Both the position numbers and the translations under genes were made by a program. Shown in pieces: positions 18,242-26,519 of a DNA stretch of 64,000 nucleotides. The notes beneath the pieces are model-generated. The model was not told where the DNA came from, did not search any database, and was given only the letters and a program-made list of their open reading frames with translations. The stretch is taken from assembly GCF_017921975.2 (NCBI RefSeq), contig NZ_JAGEMO020000027.1:1-64000 (forward strand), written 5' to 3'. The DNA comes from Hymenobacter terricola. Its GTDB lineage: Bacteria > Bacteroidota > Bacteroidia > Cytophagales > Hymenobacteraceae. Within the stretch, counting starts at the first letter, position 1. The number at the start of each line of letters is the position of its first letter.

Positions 18242-19087
18242 TCAGAACCCGATGGAATTGCCGCCGTCCACGGGCAGCGACGCGCCGGTGATGTAGCGGG
18301 CCGCTTCCGAGGCCAGGAAAACGGCCGCGTGGCCGATGTCCTCGGGCCGGCCGAAGCTGCCCATGGGCGTGCGGCGCATGGCGCGGTCGCGCCGGTCGGG
18401 GTCGGAGTTCATGGCGGTGCGGCTCATCTCGGTTTCGATGAAGCCCGGCGCGATGGCATTCACCCGCACGCCGTGCACCGAAAACTCCGAGGCCAGCACC
18501 TTCACCATGCCCTCCACCGCCGACTTGGAGGCCGCGTAGGCCACCACGCGGTCGATGCCGTAGTAGGCGGCCATCGAGGAAATCATCAGGATAACGCCCT
18601 TGCGGCGGGCCACCATGCGGCTGGCGCAGGCCCGCGTGAGGGCAAACACGGAGTGCAGGTTGGTGTGCAGAATCCGGCTGAATTCCTCATCCGTAACCTC
18701 CAGGGCCGGCTTTTTGAGGTTGATGCCGGCGTTGTTCACCAGGATATCGAGCGGGCCGTAGGTGGCCTCAATCTGCGCCACCAGGCCTTCGATTGAGGAT
18801 AGGTCGGCAATGTCGTTGACGAGGTATTCGGCCGACTCGCCGAGGGCCGCCACTGCTTCGCGCAGCACCGCCTCGCGCCGCCCCGTGATGACCACCGTGG
18901 CGCCGGCCTCGGTCATGCAGCGGGCTATTTCCAGCCCGATGCCGCTGCCGCCGCCGGTCACCAGCGCCAGCTTGCCGTCCAGCGAAAACACGTTGGCGTG
19001 CCGCTGGTGCCCCTGCGTGACCAGGGCCGTTGCATGGCCAGCAAGCGCATTGCTGGCCAATCCATTATCGTGCGCAAGATTCTTCAT
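18242..19087 (-). CDS. SDR oxidoreductase, probable D-mannonate oxidoreductase
   Basis: A 281-residue short-chain dehydrogenase. The NAD(P)-binding motif TGGGSGIG is near residue 45, NNAG follows, and the catalytic Ser/Tyr/Lys are in ISSMAAYYG and YAASK. The frame stays open upstream to 19981, but the family begins close to MKNLAHDNG at 19087, which also clears the GH67 gene by 23 bases. In glucuronate breakdown, fructuronate is reduced to mannonate, the substrate of the UxuA encoded two genes upstream. That placement suggests the mannonate/fructuronate step. By sequence alone a gluconate 5-dehydrogenase-like role is equally possible. Confidence 0.85.
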   Translation of the reverse strand: MKNLAHDNGLASNALAGHATALVTQGHQRHANVFSLDGKLALVTGGGSGIGLEIARCMTEAGATVVITGRREAVLREAVAALGESAEYLVNDIADLSSIEGLVAQIEATYGPLDILVNNAGINLKKPALEVTDEEFSRILHTNLHSVFALTRACASRMVARRKGVILMISSMAAYYGIDRVVAYAASKSAVEGMVKVLASEFSVHGVRVNAIAPGFIETEMSRTAMNSDPDRRDRAMRRTPMGSFGRPEDIGHAAVFLASEAARYITGASLPVDGGNSIGF

Positions 19088-19110
19088 ATCGGTATTTTTG
19101 CAGAGATAAA

Positions 19111-21231
19111 TTATTTGAGCTGATAGAGGTCTACCAGGCTTTTGACTTCGGCCAAAGTGCGCGCAGGCGGGCTGAACGGGGCCGGAATGGGCAGTTTGGA
19201 ATAAGTCTGGAAGTAGAGCACGCAGGCATCGCGCCACCACAGGGCCTCGTGCCGCTGGATTTCGAGCCGCGCCGCCACGTCGGCGAACACGGCCGCGTCC
19301 ACGGCGGGCTTCACGGCGGCCCACTGCTGCTGCATCCAGGTCACGGAATCGGCGCCGGTGTAGTAGCGCGTGCACAGCTCGTTCCAGAGCGTGCGGCCGG
19401 TGCTCAGCGGCTGCTTCCAGCCCACGTGGTGGAACCAGAGCAGGTAGTTCAGCGGGCAGGTTTTGGCATCGCCCCACTGCTTTTGCACGGCCGGCGCATA
19501 CAGCGCGAGGGCGTTGGAGCCGGTAGCGGTGCGGTTGAAGCCGAGGCCCGCGGAATCGGCCTTGTGGTAGTACACGGCGGTCCAGTCGGGGCGGCCGGCC
19601 TGGGCCAGCCAGGGCTCGGGGCCGTAGTGAATGTTCTGGCCCATGATGTGGTGCAGGCCCAGCGGCGTGGTGTAGCGCACGTAGATGTCGCGCGACTTCC
19701 CCATCATGTTCACAATCGCAGCCACGGCTTTGGGCTCGGTGGTCAGCGTCATGCTGGTCCATTCGGTGGCAATGGCGGCCGAAGTCAGGGTATAGTCCCA
19801 GGCCAGCCGGCCGAAGGCGTACCAATTGGCCTGGCCCATGGGGTGCCCGGTCCAGTTGCGGTCGGCCCCAATGTTGGCCACGCCCGCAATCCCGCTGATG
19901 GCGTGCTGGTCGAGGCTGCCATCCACCACCTTCGCCACCGTCGAGCCCGGCCCTTTCACCCGCGTGTCGGCATCCAGACACTCCTTGAAGAGCGGCGCCA
20001 GGTACACCAGATGCGTAGCCATGCCCAGGTACTCCTGGGTAATTTGCACCTCCAGCACCAGCGGCGTTTTGGGCATGGCCCCAAACAGCGGGTGGAAGGG
20101 CTCACGGGCCTGAAAATCAATCGGTCCGTTCTTCACCTGCACCAGCACCCTGGGCGAAAACTGTCCATCGAGCGACTTAAATTCCTCGTAAGCTTCCTTG
20201 AACCGGTCACCGTTCGAGTTGGCCTTGTACACAAAGGCGCGCCACATCACAATGCCGTCGTGCTGGCCCAGCGCGGCGGCCAGCATGTTGGCTCCGTCGG
20301 CGTGGCTGCGGCCGTAGTCCTGCGGGCCGGGCTCGCCTTCCGAGTTGGCCTTCACCAGAAAGCCGCCGAAATCGGGAATGGCCTGATAGATTGCTTCGCT
20401 GCGGGCCGCCCACCACTGGTTCACCTGCGGGTCGAGCGGGTCGGAGGTCTTCAGGCCGCCAATCACCTTGGGCGCGGCCCACAGCACCGACAAATACACC
20501 CGAATGCCGTAGGGCCGGAACACGCCCGCCAGTGCTTTCACCTTCTGCAAATACTCCGGCGTGAGGTAGCGCGCACTGGCATTCACGTTGTTCACCACCA
20601 CGCCATTGAGGCCGATGGAGGCATTGGCGCGGGCGTAGTCTTTATAGCGCGGGTCGAGCCGCTCGGGCAGCTCCGCCCATTTCCAGATGCTGGAGCCCGC
20701 GTAGCCGCGCTCCACGGTGCCATTTGGGTTGTCCCAATGATTGAGCAGCCGGTACCGAATGCGCGGGCTGCCGGCCAGGTTGGCCAGGGGCTGCCGGGTT
20801 TGCAGCTGCCGCAGCAGGGCAAACACGCCGTAGAGCACGCCCGCCCCGCTCCTACCCGTCACCACCAGGTTTCTGCCCTGGGCAAAAATGCGGTAGCCCT
20901 CGGTGCTGCGCGCGGCATCCGGAACGTTTGCTGCCGCGCTCACCACCAACAGAATGCCGCGCTTCGAGCTGCCATTCGCTGCCTGCTCAACCACCGGTAC
21001 CGGCTGCCCCAGCAGGCCCTGCAAGCCGCGCTGCAACTCCGCCGCCGCCGTTTTCAGCACGGCATCCGGGCCATTGGCGGCAATAAACTGCGCGGCGGCG
21101 CGGTACTGAGCCCGTTGCGGACTGTCCGCAATCAAATCGTATTTCAGCCACAGCCGGTAGCCATCATCGGCCCGGCAGCAGGGCGCGGCGACGATAAATA
21201 CCAGCAAAAGCAGGGCTGAGCGGAGCAACAT
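19111..21231 (-). CDS. Alpha-glucuronidase, GH67
   Basis: A 706-residue enzyme that removes (4-O-methyl-)glucuronic acid from the end of xylo-oligosaccharides. A signal peptide (LLLLVFIVAAPCCRA) suggests periplasmic location. GH67 motifs are clear: RYRLLNHWDNPNGTVERGYAG, YGIRVYLSVLWAAPKVIGG, the catalytic region FLVKANSEGEPGPQDYGR, VQVKNGPIDFQAREPFHPLFG holding a candidate base aspartate, and YTTPLGLHHIMG. Length is normal. It lies 35 bases after uxuA and 23 before the SDR, so glucuronate release and catabolism are co-transcribed. Confidence 0.95.
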   Translation of the reverse strand: MLLRSALLLLVFIVAAPCCRADDGYRLWLKYDLIADSPQRAQYRAAAQFIAANGPDAVLKTAAAELQRGLQGLLGQPVPVVEQAANGSSKRGILLVVSAAANVPDAARSTEGYRIFAQGRNLVVTGRSGAGVLYGVFALLRQLQTRQPLANLAGSPRIRYRLLNHWDNPNGTVERGYAGSSIWKWAELPERLDPRYKDYARANASIGLNGVVVNNVNASARYLTPEYLQKVKALAGVFRPYGIRVYLSVLWAAPKVIGGLKTSDPLDPQVNQWWAARSEAIYQAIPDFGGFLVKANSEGEPGPQDYGRSHADGANMLAAALGQHDGIVMWRAFVYKANSNGDRFKEAYEEFKSLDGQFSPRVLVQVKNGPIDFQAREPFHPLFGAMPKTPLVLEVQITQEYLGMATHLVYLAPLFKECLDADTRVKGPGSTVAKVVDGSLDQHAISGIAGVANIGADRNWTGHPMGQANWYAFGRLAWDYTLTSAAIATEWTSMTLTTEPKAVAAIVNMMGKSRDIYVRYTTPLGLHHIMGQNIHYGPEPWLAQAGRPDWTAVYYHKADSAGLGFNRTATGSNALALYAPAVQKQWGDAKTCPLNYLLWFHHVGWKQPLSTGRTLWNELCTRYYTGADSVTWMQQQWAAVKPAVDAAVFADVAARLEIQRHEALWWRDACVLYFQTYSKLPIPAPFSPPARTLAEVKSLVDLYQLK

Positions 21232-21266
21232 CGGGGTGGGTGGGATTTGGGAGGAAGAGTGTGGGG

Positions 21267-22511
21267 CTAGGCGCGCTGCCGGGCTTCAGGCAGGCGGGCC
21301 ACCGGCTCAGGCGCCGCCGCCAACCCGCGCCGAATGCCGTGTTCCAGGCCGCGCAGCTCGGCCAGCCCGCGCAGGCGGCCAATGGCCGAATAGCCCGGAT
21401 AGGTCGTTTTCCGGAGGTCGTCGAGCATTTGGTGGCCGTGGTCGGGGCGCATCGGGATGGCGCTGTCGGCGGCTCCTTGTTCGGCGCGGCGCTGCTCCTC
21501 CAGCACCAGCTCGCGCACCACGGCGTACATATCCACGTCGCCGGCCAGGTGGTCGGCTTCGTGGAAGTTGCGCGGATTTTCCTCGCGCTTCGTGGCCCGC
21601 AGATGAATAAAATGAATGCGGGGGCCAAACTGGCGGGCAATTGCCGCCAGGTCGTTATCGGCCCGCACGCCCAGGGAGCCGGTGCAGAAAGTGAGGCCGT
21701 TGGCCGGCACGTCGCACGCGGCAAACAGCTGCGCGATGTCGGCCGCCGTGCTCACTACCCGCGGCAGGCCCAGCAGCGGATACGGCGGGTCGTCGGGGTG
21801 AATGCAGAGATTAATTCCCACTTCCTGGGCCACCGGAGCCACTTCCCGGATAAAGTAATATAGGTTCTCGCGCAGTGCCTCTGCATCGATGGCGGCGTAC
21901 TCATCCAGCAAACGCTGGAAGCCGCCCAGCTCAAACGCCTCCTCGGAGCCGGGCAGGCCCAGCAGCACGGTGTTGGTCAGGGTGGCAATTTCCTCGGCGC
22001 TCATGACGGCGAACTGCTGCCGGGCGGCCTCAGCCACGGCCGTTGCGTAGTCGGCCGCCGCACCGGGCCGCTTCAGAATGCAGAGGTCGAACACCGCAAA
22101 GTCCTGCCACACAAAGCGCAGCGCCCGCGAGCCATCCGGCATTTCGTAGCCGGTGTTGGTGCGCGACCAGTCCAGCACCGGCATGAAGTTGTAGCACACC
22201 GTGCGCAGGCCGCAGGCCGCCAGGTTGCGCAGCGACTCCATGTAGTTGGCAATGTATTGCTCCCGGCCCGGCCGGCCCTTCTTGATGTCCTCGTGCACCG
22301 GCAGGCTTTCCACCACCGCCCAGTGCAGCGCCGTGTGCGTGGCATTGTCGGCCTCAATCAGCCGCTGGCGGGCCTGGATTTCGCTCGCCGGCCACGGGGC
22401 CCCCACCGGCAACTGGTGCAGCGCCGTCACCACGCCCGCGCACCCGGCCTGCCGGATATCGAAGAGTGAAACGGGGTCGTGGGGACCAAACCAACGCATG
22501 GCGTGCAACAT
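21267..22511 (-). CDS. uxuA: Mannonate dehydratase
   Basis: A 414-residue cytoplasmic enzyme that dehydrates D-mannonate to 2-keto-3-deoxygluconate. The TIM-barrel motifs MRWFGPHDPVSL, CYNFMPVLDWSRTNT, GINLCIHPDDPPYPLLGLPR, FCTGSLGVRADND, FIHLRATKRE and MRPDHGHQML hold the metal-binding Cys, His and Asp residues. Translation could begin at 22511 or four codons later at 22499 (MRWFGP). It is the first gene of the 12-gene minus-strand locus and faces the LacI-type regulator across a 324-bp region with a 40-bp palindrome. No glucuronate isomerase is in the window. Confidence 0.95.
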   Translation of the reverse strand: MLHAMRWFGPHDPVSLFDIRQAGCAGVVTALHQLPVGAPWPASEIQARQRLIEADNATHTALHWAVVESLPVHEDIKKGRPGREQYIANYMESLRNLAACGLRTVCYNFMPVLDWSRTNTGYEMPDGSRALRFVWQDFAVFDLCILKRPGAAADYATAVAEAARQQFAVMSAEEIATLTNTVLLGLPGSEEAFELGGFQRLLDEYAAIDAEALRENLYYFIREVAPVAQEVGINLCIHPDDPPYPLLGLPRVVSTAADIAQLFAACDVPANGLTFCTGSLGVRADNDLAAIARQFGPRIHFIHLRATKREENPRNFHEADHLAGDVDMYAVVRELVLEEQRRAEQGAADSAIPMRPDHGHQMLDDLRKTTYPGYSAIGRLRGLAELRGLEHGIRRGLAAAPEPVARLPEARQRA

Positions 22512-22678
22512 GGGTTTATCAGCTAAAATGCAATTTGTGTTTAACTAAGAATCAATTATTAACCACACAGCCGCAAACACTGCGGATAGGTCATCCAGTT
22601 GACTTGTTATCGAATGTAGAACATGATTTGGTAATCTCCATTAGAAAAAATATGCTCAATTTCAATGCATTACCCATA

Positions 22679-22718
22679 TAACTATCGGAAACGTTTCCGG
22701 AAACGTTTCCGATAGTTA
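22679..22718. promoter_or_regulatory. Perfect 40-bp palindrome with two abutting GGAAACGTTTCC operators
   Basis: Each half is an exact complement of the other about the centre 22698/22699. Inside are two adjacent 12-bp palindromes, GGAAACGTTTCC, at 22687-22698 and 22699-22710, flanked by TAACTATC and GATAGTTA. The half-site GAAACG/CGTTTC is the form bound by LacI/GalR proteins. With the regulator encoded 118 bases away, this is very likely its own operator and that of the xylan locus. Confidence 0.85.
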
Positions 22719-22724
22719 ACTTTG
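22717..22724 (+). promoter_or_regulatory. Candidate -7 element (TAACTTTG) for the LacI-type gene
   Basis: It matches the TAnnTTTG consensus of Bacteroidetes primary-sigma promoters and touches the right edge of the operator palindrome, so bound repressor would block it (autoregulation). The matching upstream TTTG is imperfect (TTTC at 22694-22697). Confidence 0.55.
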
Positions 22725-22835
22725 TGTTTACCCAGCCGAAAAAAAAATTTCCACGTTATATTTGAGTGAGTCCTCACATCAGCCTCTCTTGAGGAGGGGC
22801 TGGAGGACCAAATTCTAAACTAAATCCTATTTAAA

Positions 22836-24014
22836 ATGGCAACGTGCGTCAAGTGCAAGCTTTCTGATTCGGTGCTGAAGGCCGGCTTTGTGCGGGGCCG
22901 TCAACGCTACCTCTGCAAGGCGTGCGACTACCATTTCACGGAAGAAAAAACCGGCCAGTCTCCGGAGCGCCGACGCGCCCAAACCACCATTGGCGACGTG
23001 GCCAAGGCGGTGGGCGTGGCCTCGTCCACGGTATCGCGGGCCCTGAACGGGCATACCGATATCAGTCCCGTCACCCGTCAGGCCATTCTCGACGCTGCCC
23101 GGCTGCTCGACTACCATCCCAACCTGCTGGCCCAGAGCCTAAAAAGCCGCGAAACACACACCCTCGGCGTGCTGATTCCGGACATCGAGCGGCCATTTTT
23201 TGCCACCGTGGTCAGCGGCATTCAGTCGGTGGCTACGGAGGCTGGCTACCGGGTGATGATTTGCCAATCCAAGGAATCGTACCGCACCGAAGTGAGCAAC
23301 GTGCAGGCCCTGGTGGCCAGCCAGGTCGACGGTCTGCTGATTTGCCACTCCCGCGAAACCGAAAACTTCGACCACGTAAAGCCCAGCGCCTGCCGGGGCA
23401 TTCCCGTGGTCCATTTCGACCGCGTGAGCAACGAAGTGGACAGCGCCAAGGTGATTCTTGATGACTGGAATGGGGCTTTCAACGTCACGGAGCACCTCAT
23501 TCAGCAGGGCGCCCGGCGCATTGCCATCCTGGCCGGACCCGAGTCGCTGCTCATCAGCCGCAACCGCCTCGCGGGCTACCAGCACGCGCTGAAACGCTAC
23601 CAGATGCCGTTGCGTCCGGAATACGAGGTCCATATCGAATTTCAGACCGCGGAAGCGGTGGTCGCGCTCGACAATTGGCTGGCTCTGCCCGAGCCGCCCG
23701 ACGCCATTTTTGCCATCAATTACACCAATGCCTTCGACCTGCTGGTGGCCCTGAAAAAGCGTGGCCTGCGCGTGCCCCGCGATATGGCCGTGGTGGGCTT
23801 CGGCGACGAGTTTATGGCCTCCATGATTGAGCCCGGCCTCACTACTGTTGACCTTCACCCCTACCGCGTCGGCCAGCAGGCGGCCCGGCTCTTTCTCGAG
23901 CAGGTGCAGCAGAAAGAGCATTTCCAGCCCCGCACCTTCGTCATCGCCGGCGATTTAATCATCCGGCAATCGTCGCTAAAAGGCGAAGGCGACCTGTTCC
24001 GCCTGAGTATTTAG
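22836..24014 (+). CDS. LacI/GalR-family regulator with N-terminal IS1-like zinc ribbon
   Basis: A 392-residue regulator, about 50 residues longer than usual at its N-terminus. Residues 1-35 hold two CxxC pairs (C4/C7 and C27/C30) around GRQRYLCKACDYHFTE, resembling the zinc ribbon at the start of IS1-type transposases (InsA). The LacI helix-turn-helix follows (TIGDVAKAVGVASSTVSRAL from about residue 51) with the hinge LLAQSLK. The periplasmic-binding-protein-like sensor domain begins HTLGVLIPDIERPFFA and ends with VGFGDEFMASMIEPGLTTV. It is divergent from the xylan/glucuronate locus and next to a double LacI operator, so it probably represses that locus until a xylan-derived sugar or acid binds. 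The ligand cannot be told from sequence. Confidence 0.9.
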   Translation: MATCVKCKLSDSVLKAGFVRGRQRYLCKACDYHFTEEKTGQSPERRRAQTTIGDVAKAVGVASSTVSRALNGHTDISPVTRQAILDAARLLDYHPNLLAQSLKSRETHTLGVLIPDIERPFFATVVSGIQSVATEAGYRVMICQSKESYRTEVSNVQALVASQVDGLLICHSRETENFDHVKPSACRGIPVVHFDRVSNEVDSAKVILDDWNGAFNVTEHLIQQGARRIAILAGPESLLISRNRLAGYQHALKRYQMPLRPEYEVHIEFQTAEAVVALDNWLALPEPPDAIFAINYTNAFDLLVALKKRGLRVPRDMAVVGFGDEFMASMIEPGLTTVDLHPYRVGQQAARLFLEQVQQKEHFQPRTFVIAGDLIIRQSSLKGEGDLFRLSI

Positions 24015-24029
24015 CCCAAGTTGCGAAGT

Positions 24030-24131
24030 AGCCGCGTAGCGGTGAAAGGTTTGTAGCAAGGTTGCTATCTGGACGACAGAGCCGCGTAGCGGTGACAGAT
24101 TAGCCCCGCGTTTCTGTCACCGCTACGCGGC
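24030..24131. repeat. GCCGCGTAGCGGTGACAGA repeat cluster and hairpin
   Basis: Direct copies of GCCGCGTAGCGGTGA occur near 24031 and at 24081. The second copy, through 24099, has an exact 19-base inverted partner at 24113-24131, giving a stable stem with a 13-base loop just downstream of the regulator stop. It could serve as its terminator. Confidence 0.75.
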
Positions 24132-24212
24132 TTTTGTCTGGCACAACCTGTTTACTACAAACCTGCCGCCGCGCTGCGGCTACTCCGCAGCTGGGGGTAT
24201 CGTCTCGAATAT

Positions 24213-24325
24213 GAACGTCATGCAGGGCGCAGCGAAGTAACACTACCGCAACACTAAATCAGTCGATTGGATTAGTCGCGCGGCAGAGATGCTTCGGCTG
24301 CGTGGACGCCAGCTGAGTACGACAG
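24213..24325. repeat. GAACGTCATG-family inverted repeat
   Basis: The left arm begins GAACGTCATGCAGGGCGCAG at 24213. The right portion CAGAGATGCTTCGGCTGCG (from 24283) through GCTGAGTACGAC matches the right arm of the 6850-6998 element, including the GGACGCCAG segment. The arms have diverged more than in other copies. Confidence 0.65.
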
Positions 24326-24548
24326 CCTAACATTCCTGACTGCTAAAGCCTGACCCCGAACAAATTCTTGCTGATTTGAAAATTCAGCCTTGCCATTTTG
24401 GAAAAATTTCTCCCCACTGGGCTTTATGCCGAGCGGGGATTTTTTTATTAAACTGTTGATTATCAATTACCAGGCAGGATAACAAGTTTTGTCATCCGAA
24501 TCGGCATTGGTATTGGGATAGTGTGGAAGTCACCAACCAGACGCTGTC

Positions 24549-25232
24549 ATGGCCATTCTCGATAACCTTACCAAAGCCGCCAAGGGCTTCTTCGTCGAAG
24601 AAGTAGCGGCGGCCCCGGCCGGCGCGGCTACTGCTTCGCCGCAGCCGGTGCCACCGACACCAGCAGCCCCGCTGCCGGCCGGCCCGGCCCCGCTCGGTAC
24701 CCCGCCCGAGCAGCGCCACCTCGACCACATTGCCAGCCTGCTGGCCGGCGACGGCAAGGATTTCGGCACCTACACCCGGATGGTTAAGAGCATGGCCGGC
24801 AGTGGCTTGACGGGCCAGCTGCTCTACCAAACGGCTTTCAACGCCTTCGCCGCCCTCACCGGCACCGACCTGCCGACGCTGCTATCCTCCGCCCAAAGCC
24901 TGGAGCAGAAGCTGGCCGACGACCGCGCCAAGGTGCAGGCCCGCCACCGCGACAAGGTCGGCGAAAGCCCGAACCCGCAAGGGCCAACCGGCGCGGTGGC
25001 CCTGCTCACGCTGCAGGAAACCCGCCTGCAAACCGCCGTGGCCGACCTCACCAAGCAGCTGGCCGAGAAAAGCCAGCAGCTCCAGGCCACGCAGGAGCAG
25101 CTGCAAGCCGAGCGCCAGAAAGCGCAATCCGCGCTGGCTTCCTACGAAGCCGCCAGCGCCGCCGCCACGGCCGAGCTGCAAGCCCACCGCCAGGCCACCC
25201 AATCATTTCTGACCCAAACCTCCTCTCGCTAA
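24549..25232 (+). CDS. Predicted coiled-coil protein, first gene of the ABC/OmpA operon
   Basis: A 227-residue protein of unrecognised family. It starts with MAILDNLTKAAKGFFVEE, which could form an amphipathic helix, followed by a Pro/Ala-rich linker (residues 20-55), a short alpha-helical domain (about 58-110) and a long Gln/Ala/Glu-rich C-terminal coiled coil (about 150-225). No signal peptide or membrane segment is evident, so it is probably cytoplasmic. It lies 21 bases ahead of the next gene, and both encode coiled-coil proteins, so the two may interact. Function unknown. Confidence 0.75.
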   Translation: MAILDNLTKAAKGFFVEEVAAAPAGAATASPQPVPPTPAAPLPAGPAPLGTPPEQRHLDHIASLLAGDGKDFGTYTRMVKSMAGSGLTGQLLYQTAFNAFAALTGTDLPTLLSSAQSLEQKLADDRAKVQARHRDKVGESPNPQGPTGAVALLTLQETRLQTAVADLTKQLAEKSQQLQATQEQLQAERQKAQSALASYEAASAAATAELQAHRQATQSFLTQTSSR

Positions 25233-25253
25233 TCCTTTCAACTTCTTACGACC

Positions 25254-26243
25254 ATGAACGCACTTCCCTCTTTCGATTCTGAATCCGGCCTCCCCAAGTG
25301 GCAGCAGCCGGAAAAAATTGCCGGCCGCGTGGTCCTCATCGGACTAGTGGGCACGGCGGTGTACTTCTGGGGCGCGATTTTGCCCTTCCTCGTCGACATG
25401 GTGTTCGACACCGTGAAGCTGGGCATTGGCCTGGGGGCGCTGTTTGTGCTGTTTTTGCTGGCCACGAATAAGCGCATTAAGGCCGGGCTGTGGTATGCCG
25501 GGCAGCGCATTCTGCGCACGATGGCCGGGATTTTCGTGAACACCGACCCCATCGGCATCATGGAAGACTACATCCGGAACACTGAAAAAGAGGCCCGGAA
25601 AATGGACGCCGAGGTGACCAATATCGAAGGAGCCCACGAGCTGGTGAAACGCAAGCTGGCCGCCAACGACGCGCAAATGAAGGAGTACCTGGCGCTGGCC
25701 GACTCGGCCACCCGCCAGGGCGAAAAGGACGCCGCCGAAACGTATGCCTCGCGCGCCGCCCAAATCCAGGACTACAACCAGCGCCTGCAGCCCATGGCCA
25801 CCACCACGGCCAACGTGACGGTGGTAATGCGCCAGATTCTGAAAGCCGCGCTGCGCCAGATTGACGGCAGCAAGTTCAAAGTCAACCTCCTGAAAGACGA
25901 GTACCAGCTGGTGAAACGCACCAGCTCCGGCATGCGCGCGGCCATGAACATCCTGCGCGGCGACCCCGACAAGAAGTACTTCTTCGACCTGGCCACCGAC
26001 CGCGTGGCCCAGGACATGGCCCAGCAATTGGGCCAAATCAAGCAAGCCATGCGCTACTCGCAGGACTTCGTAAAGGAGATGGACATCCAGAACGGCGTGA
26101 TGAGCGAGAAGGGCCAGCGCCTGCTCGACAAGTACCAGAAAGGCGATTTCAACGCTGTGCTCAACGAAAAGCCTCAGGTTACCCAGGGAATTCTAGCCAC
26201 CAAAAAAGCCTCCGATGATGCCTATTCTAGCCTGCTTGACTAG
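25254..26243 (+). CDS. Two-TM coiled-coil membrane protein, PspA-like in outline
   Basis: A 329-residue protein. Two hydrophobic segments lie at about residues 26-48 (VVLIGLVGTAVYFWGAILPF) and 52-70. They are followed by a long charged helical region with NTEKEARKMDAEVTNIEGAH, LAANDAQMKEYLALADSA and TYASRAAQIQDYNQRL. The helical layout recalls PspA/IM30 proteins, but the membrane anchor and low motif match make this only an analogy. It overlaps the following small gene and is part of the operon leading to the substrate-binding/OmpA protein. Its function may be to brace or sense the inner membrane beside the transporter. Confidence 0.75.
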   Translation: MNALPSFDSESGLPKWQQPEKIAGRVVLIGLVGTAVYFWGAILPFLVDMVFDTVKLGIGLGALFVLFLLATNKRIKAGLWYAGQRILRTMAGIFVNTDPIGIMEDYIRNTEKEARKMDAEVTNIEGAHELVKRKLAANDAQMKEYLALADSATRQGEKDAAETYASRAAQIQDYNQRLQPMATTTANVTVVMRQILKAALRQIDGSKFKVNLLKDEYQLVKRTSSGMRAAMNILRGDPDKKYFFDLATDRVAQDMAQQLGQIKQAMRYSQDFVKEMDIQNGVMSEKGQRLLDKYQKGDFNAVLNEKPQVTQGILATKKASDDAYSSLLD

Positions 26244-26421
26244 CTTTTTGCTGGCCTGGGCCTGCCTCAGCAGCGCCGACTTGCTGGTCCGCGAATCGGC
26301 GGCCCAGGCCACAACGAAGCGGCACCTCGCCCAGCCGGTCGCCCGGCACCAGGCCCCCGCCAAACCGGCCGCCCTGCTCCCGGCTCACTCGCAGCCAGGC
26401 AGCCAACGCGGCACTTTCTAA
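26215..26421 (+). CDS. Small predicted lipoprotein or membrane peptide
   Basis: 68 residues beginning MMPILACLTSFLLAWACLSS, a signal-peptide-like stretch with a possible lipobox cysteine (LAWAC), followed by a basic, Ala/Pro/Gln-rich tail. It overlaps the end of the preceding gene by 29 bases in another frame, typical of translational coupling. No family is recognised and the tail composition is compatible with a chance frame, so this is a tentative gene. Confidence 0.4.
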   Translation: MMPILACLTSFLLAWACLSSADLLVRESAAQATTKRHLAQPVARHQAPAKPAALLPAHSQPGSQRGTF

Positions 26422-26519
26422 CCCTTCTTTTTCAAATCATTCGCGCTTCTCGGTGCGGGCGCGGGCTGCAACCGAAAGGTCAGTATAGCTAAAGTCCGCG
26501 CTATAATTTCCTCCTCACA

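Larger units (their letters stand above)
22512..22835. promoter_or_regulatory. Divergent control region between uxuA and the LacI-type regulator
   Basis: This 324-bp region is AT-rich on the uxuA side and holds no gene. Its dominant feature is the 40-bp palindrome at 22679-22718. A TAACTTTG match to the Bacteroidetes -7 element lies at 22717-22724, overlapping the palindrome and reading towards the regulator gene. On the uxuA side only a weaker match (TACATTCG on the minus strand, about 22613-22620) was seen. Confidence 0.7.
24015..24548. other. 534-bp gene-free stretch, mostly dispersed repeats
   Basis: No credible gene. It holds the GCCGCGTAGCGGTGA repeat cluster (24030-24131), a member of the GAACGTCATG family (24213-24325), and near 24415-24450 a CCCCACTGGGC...GAGCGGGG segment followed by seven T. 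The last 80 bases before the next gene are AT-rich and presumably carry its promoter, though no clean -33/-7 pair was found. Confidence 0.6.

Noticed and set aside
19088..19981. Long N-terminal extension of the SDR frame into the GH67 gene
   Set aside because: The extra 298 residues read out of frame through GH67 and have no domain, whereas MKNLAHDNG at 19087 gives a normal-length SDR.
24549..26243. Phage-shock-protein operon
   Set aside because: The two coiled-coil proteins share only overall helical layout with PspA; one has two membrane helices and no PspB/C or PspF-type gene is present.
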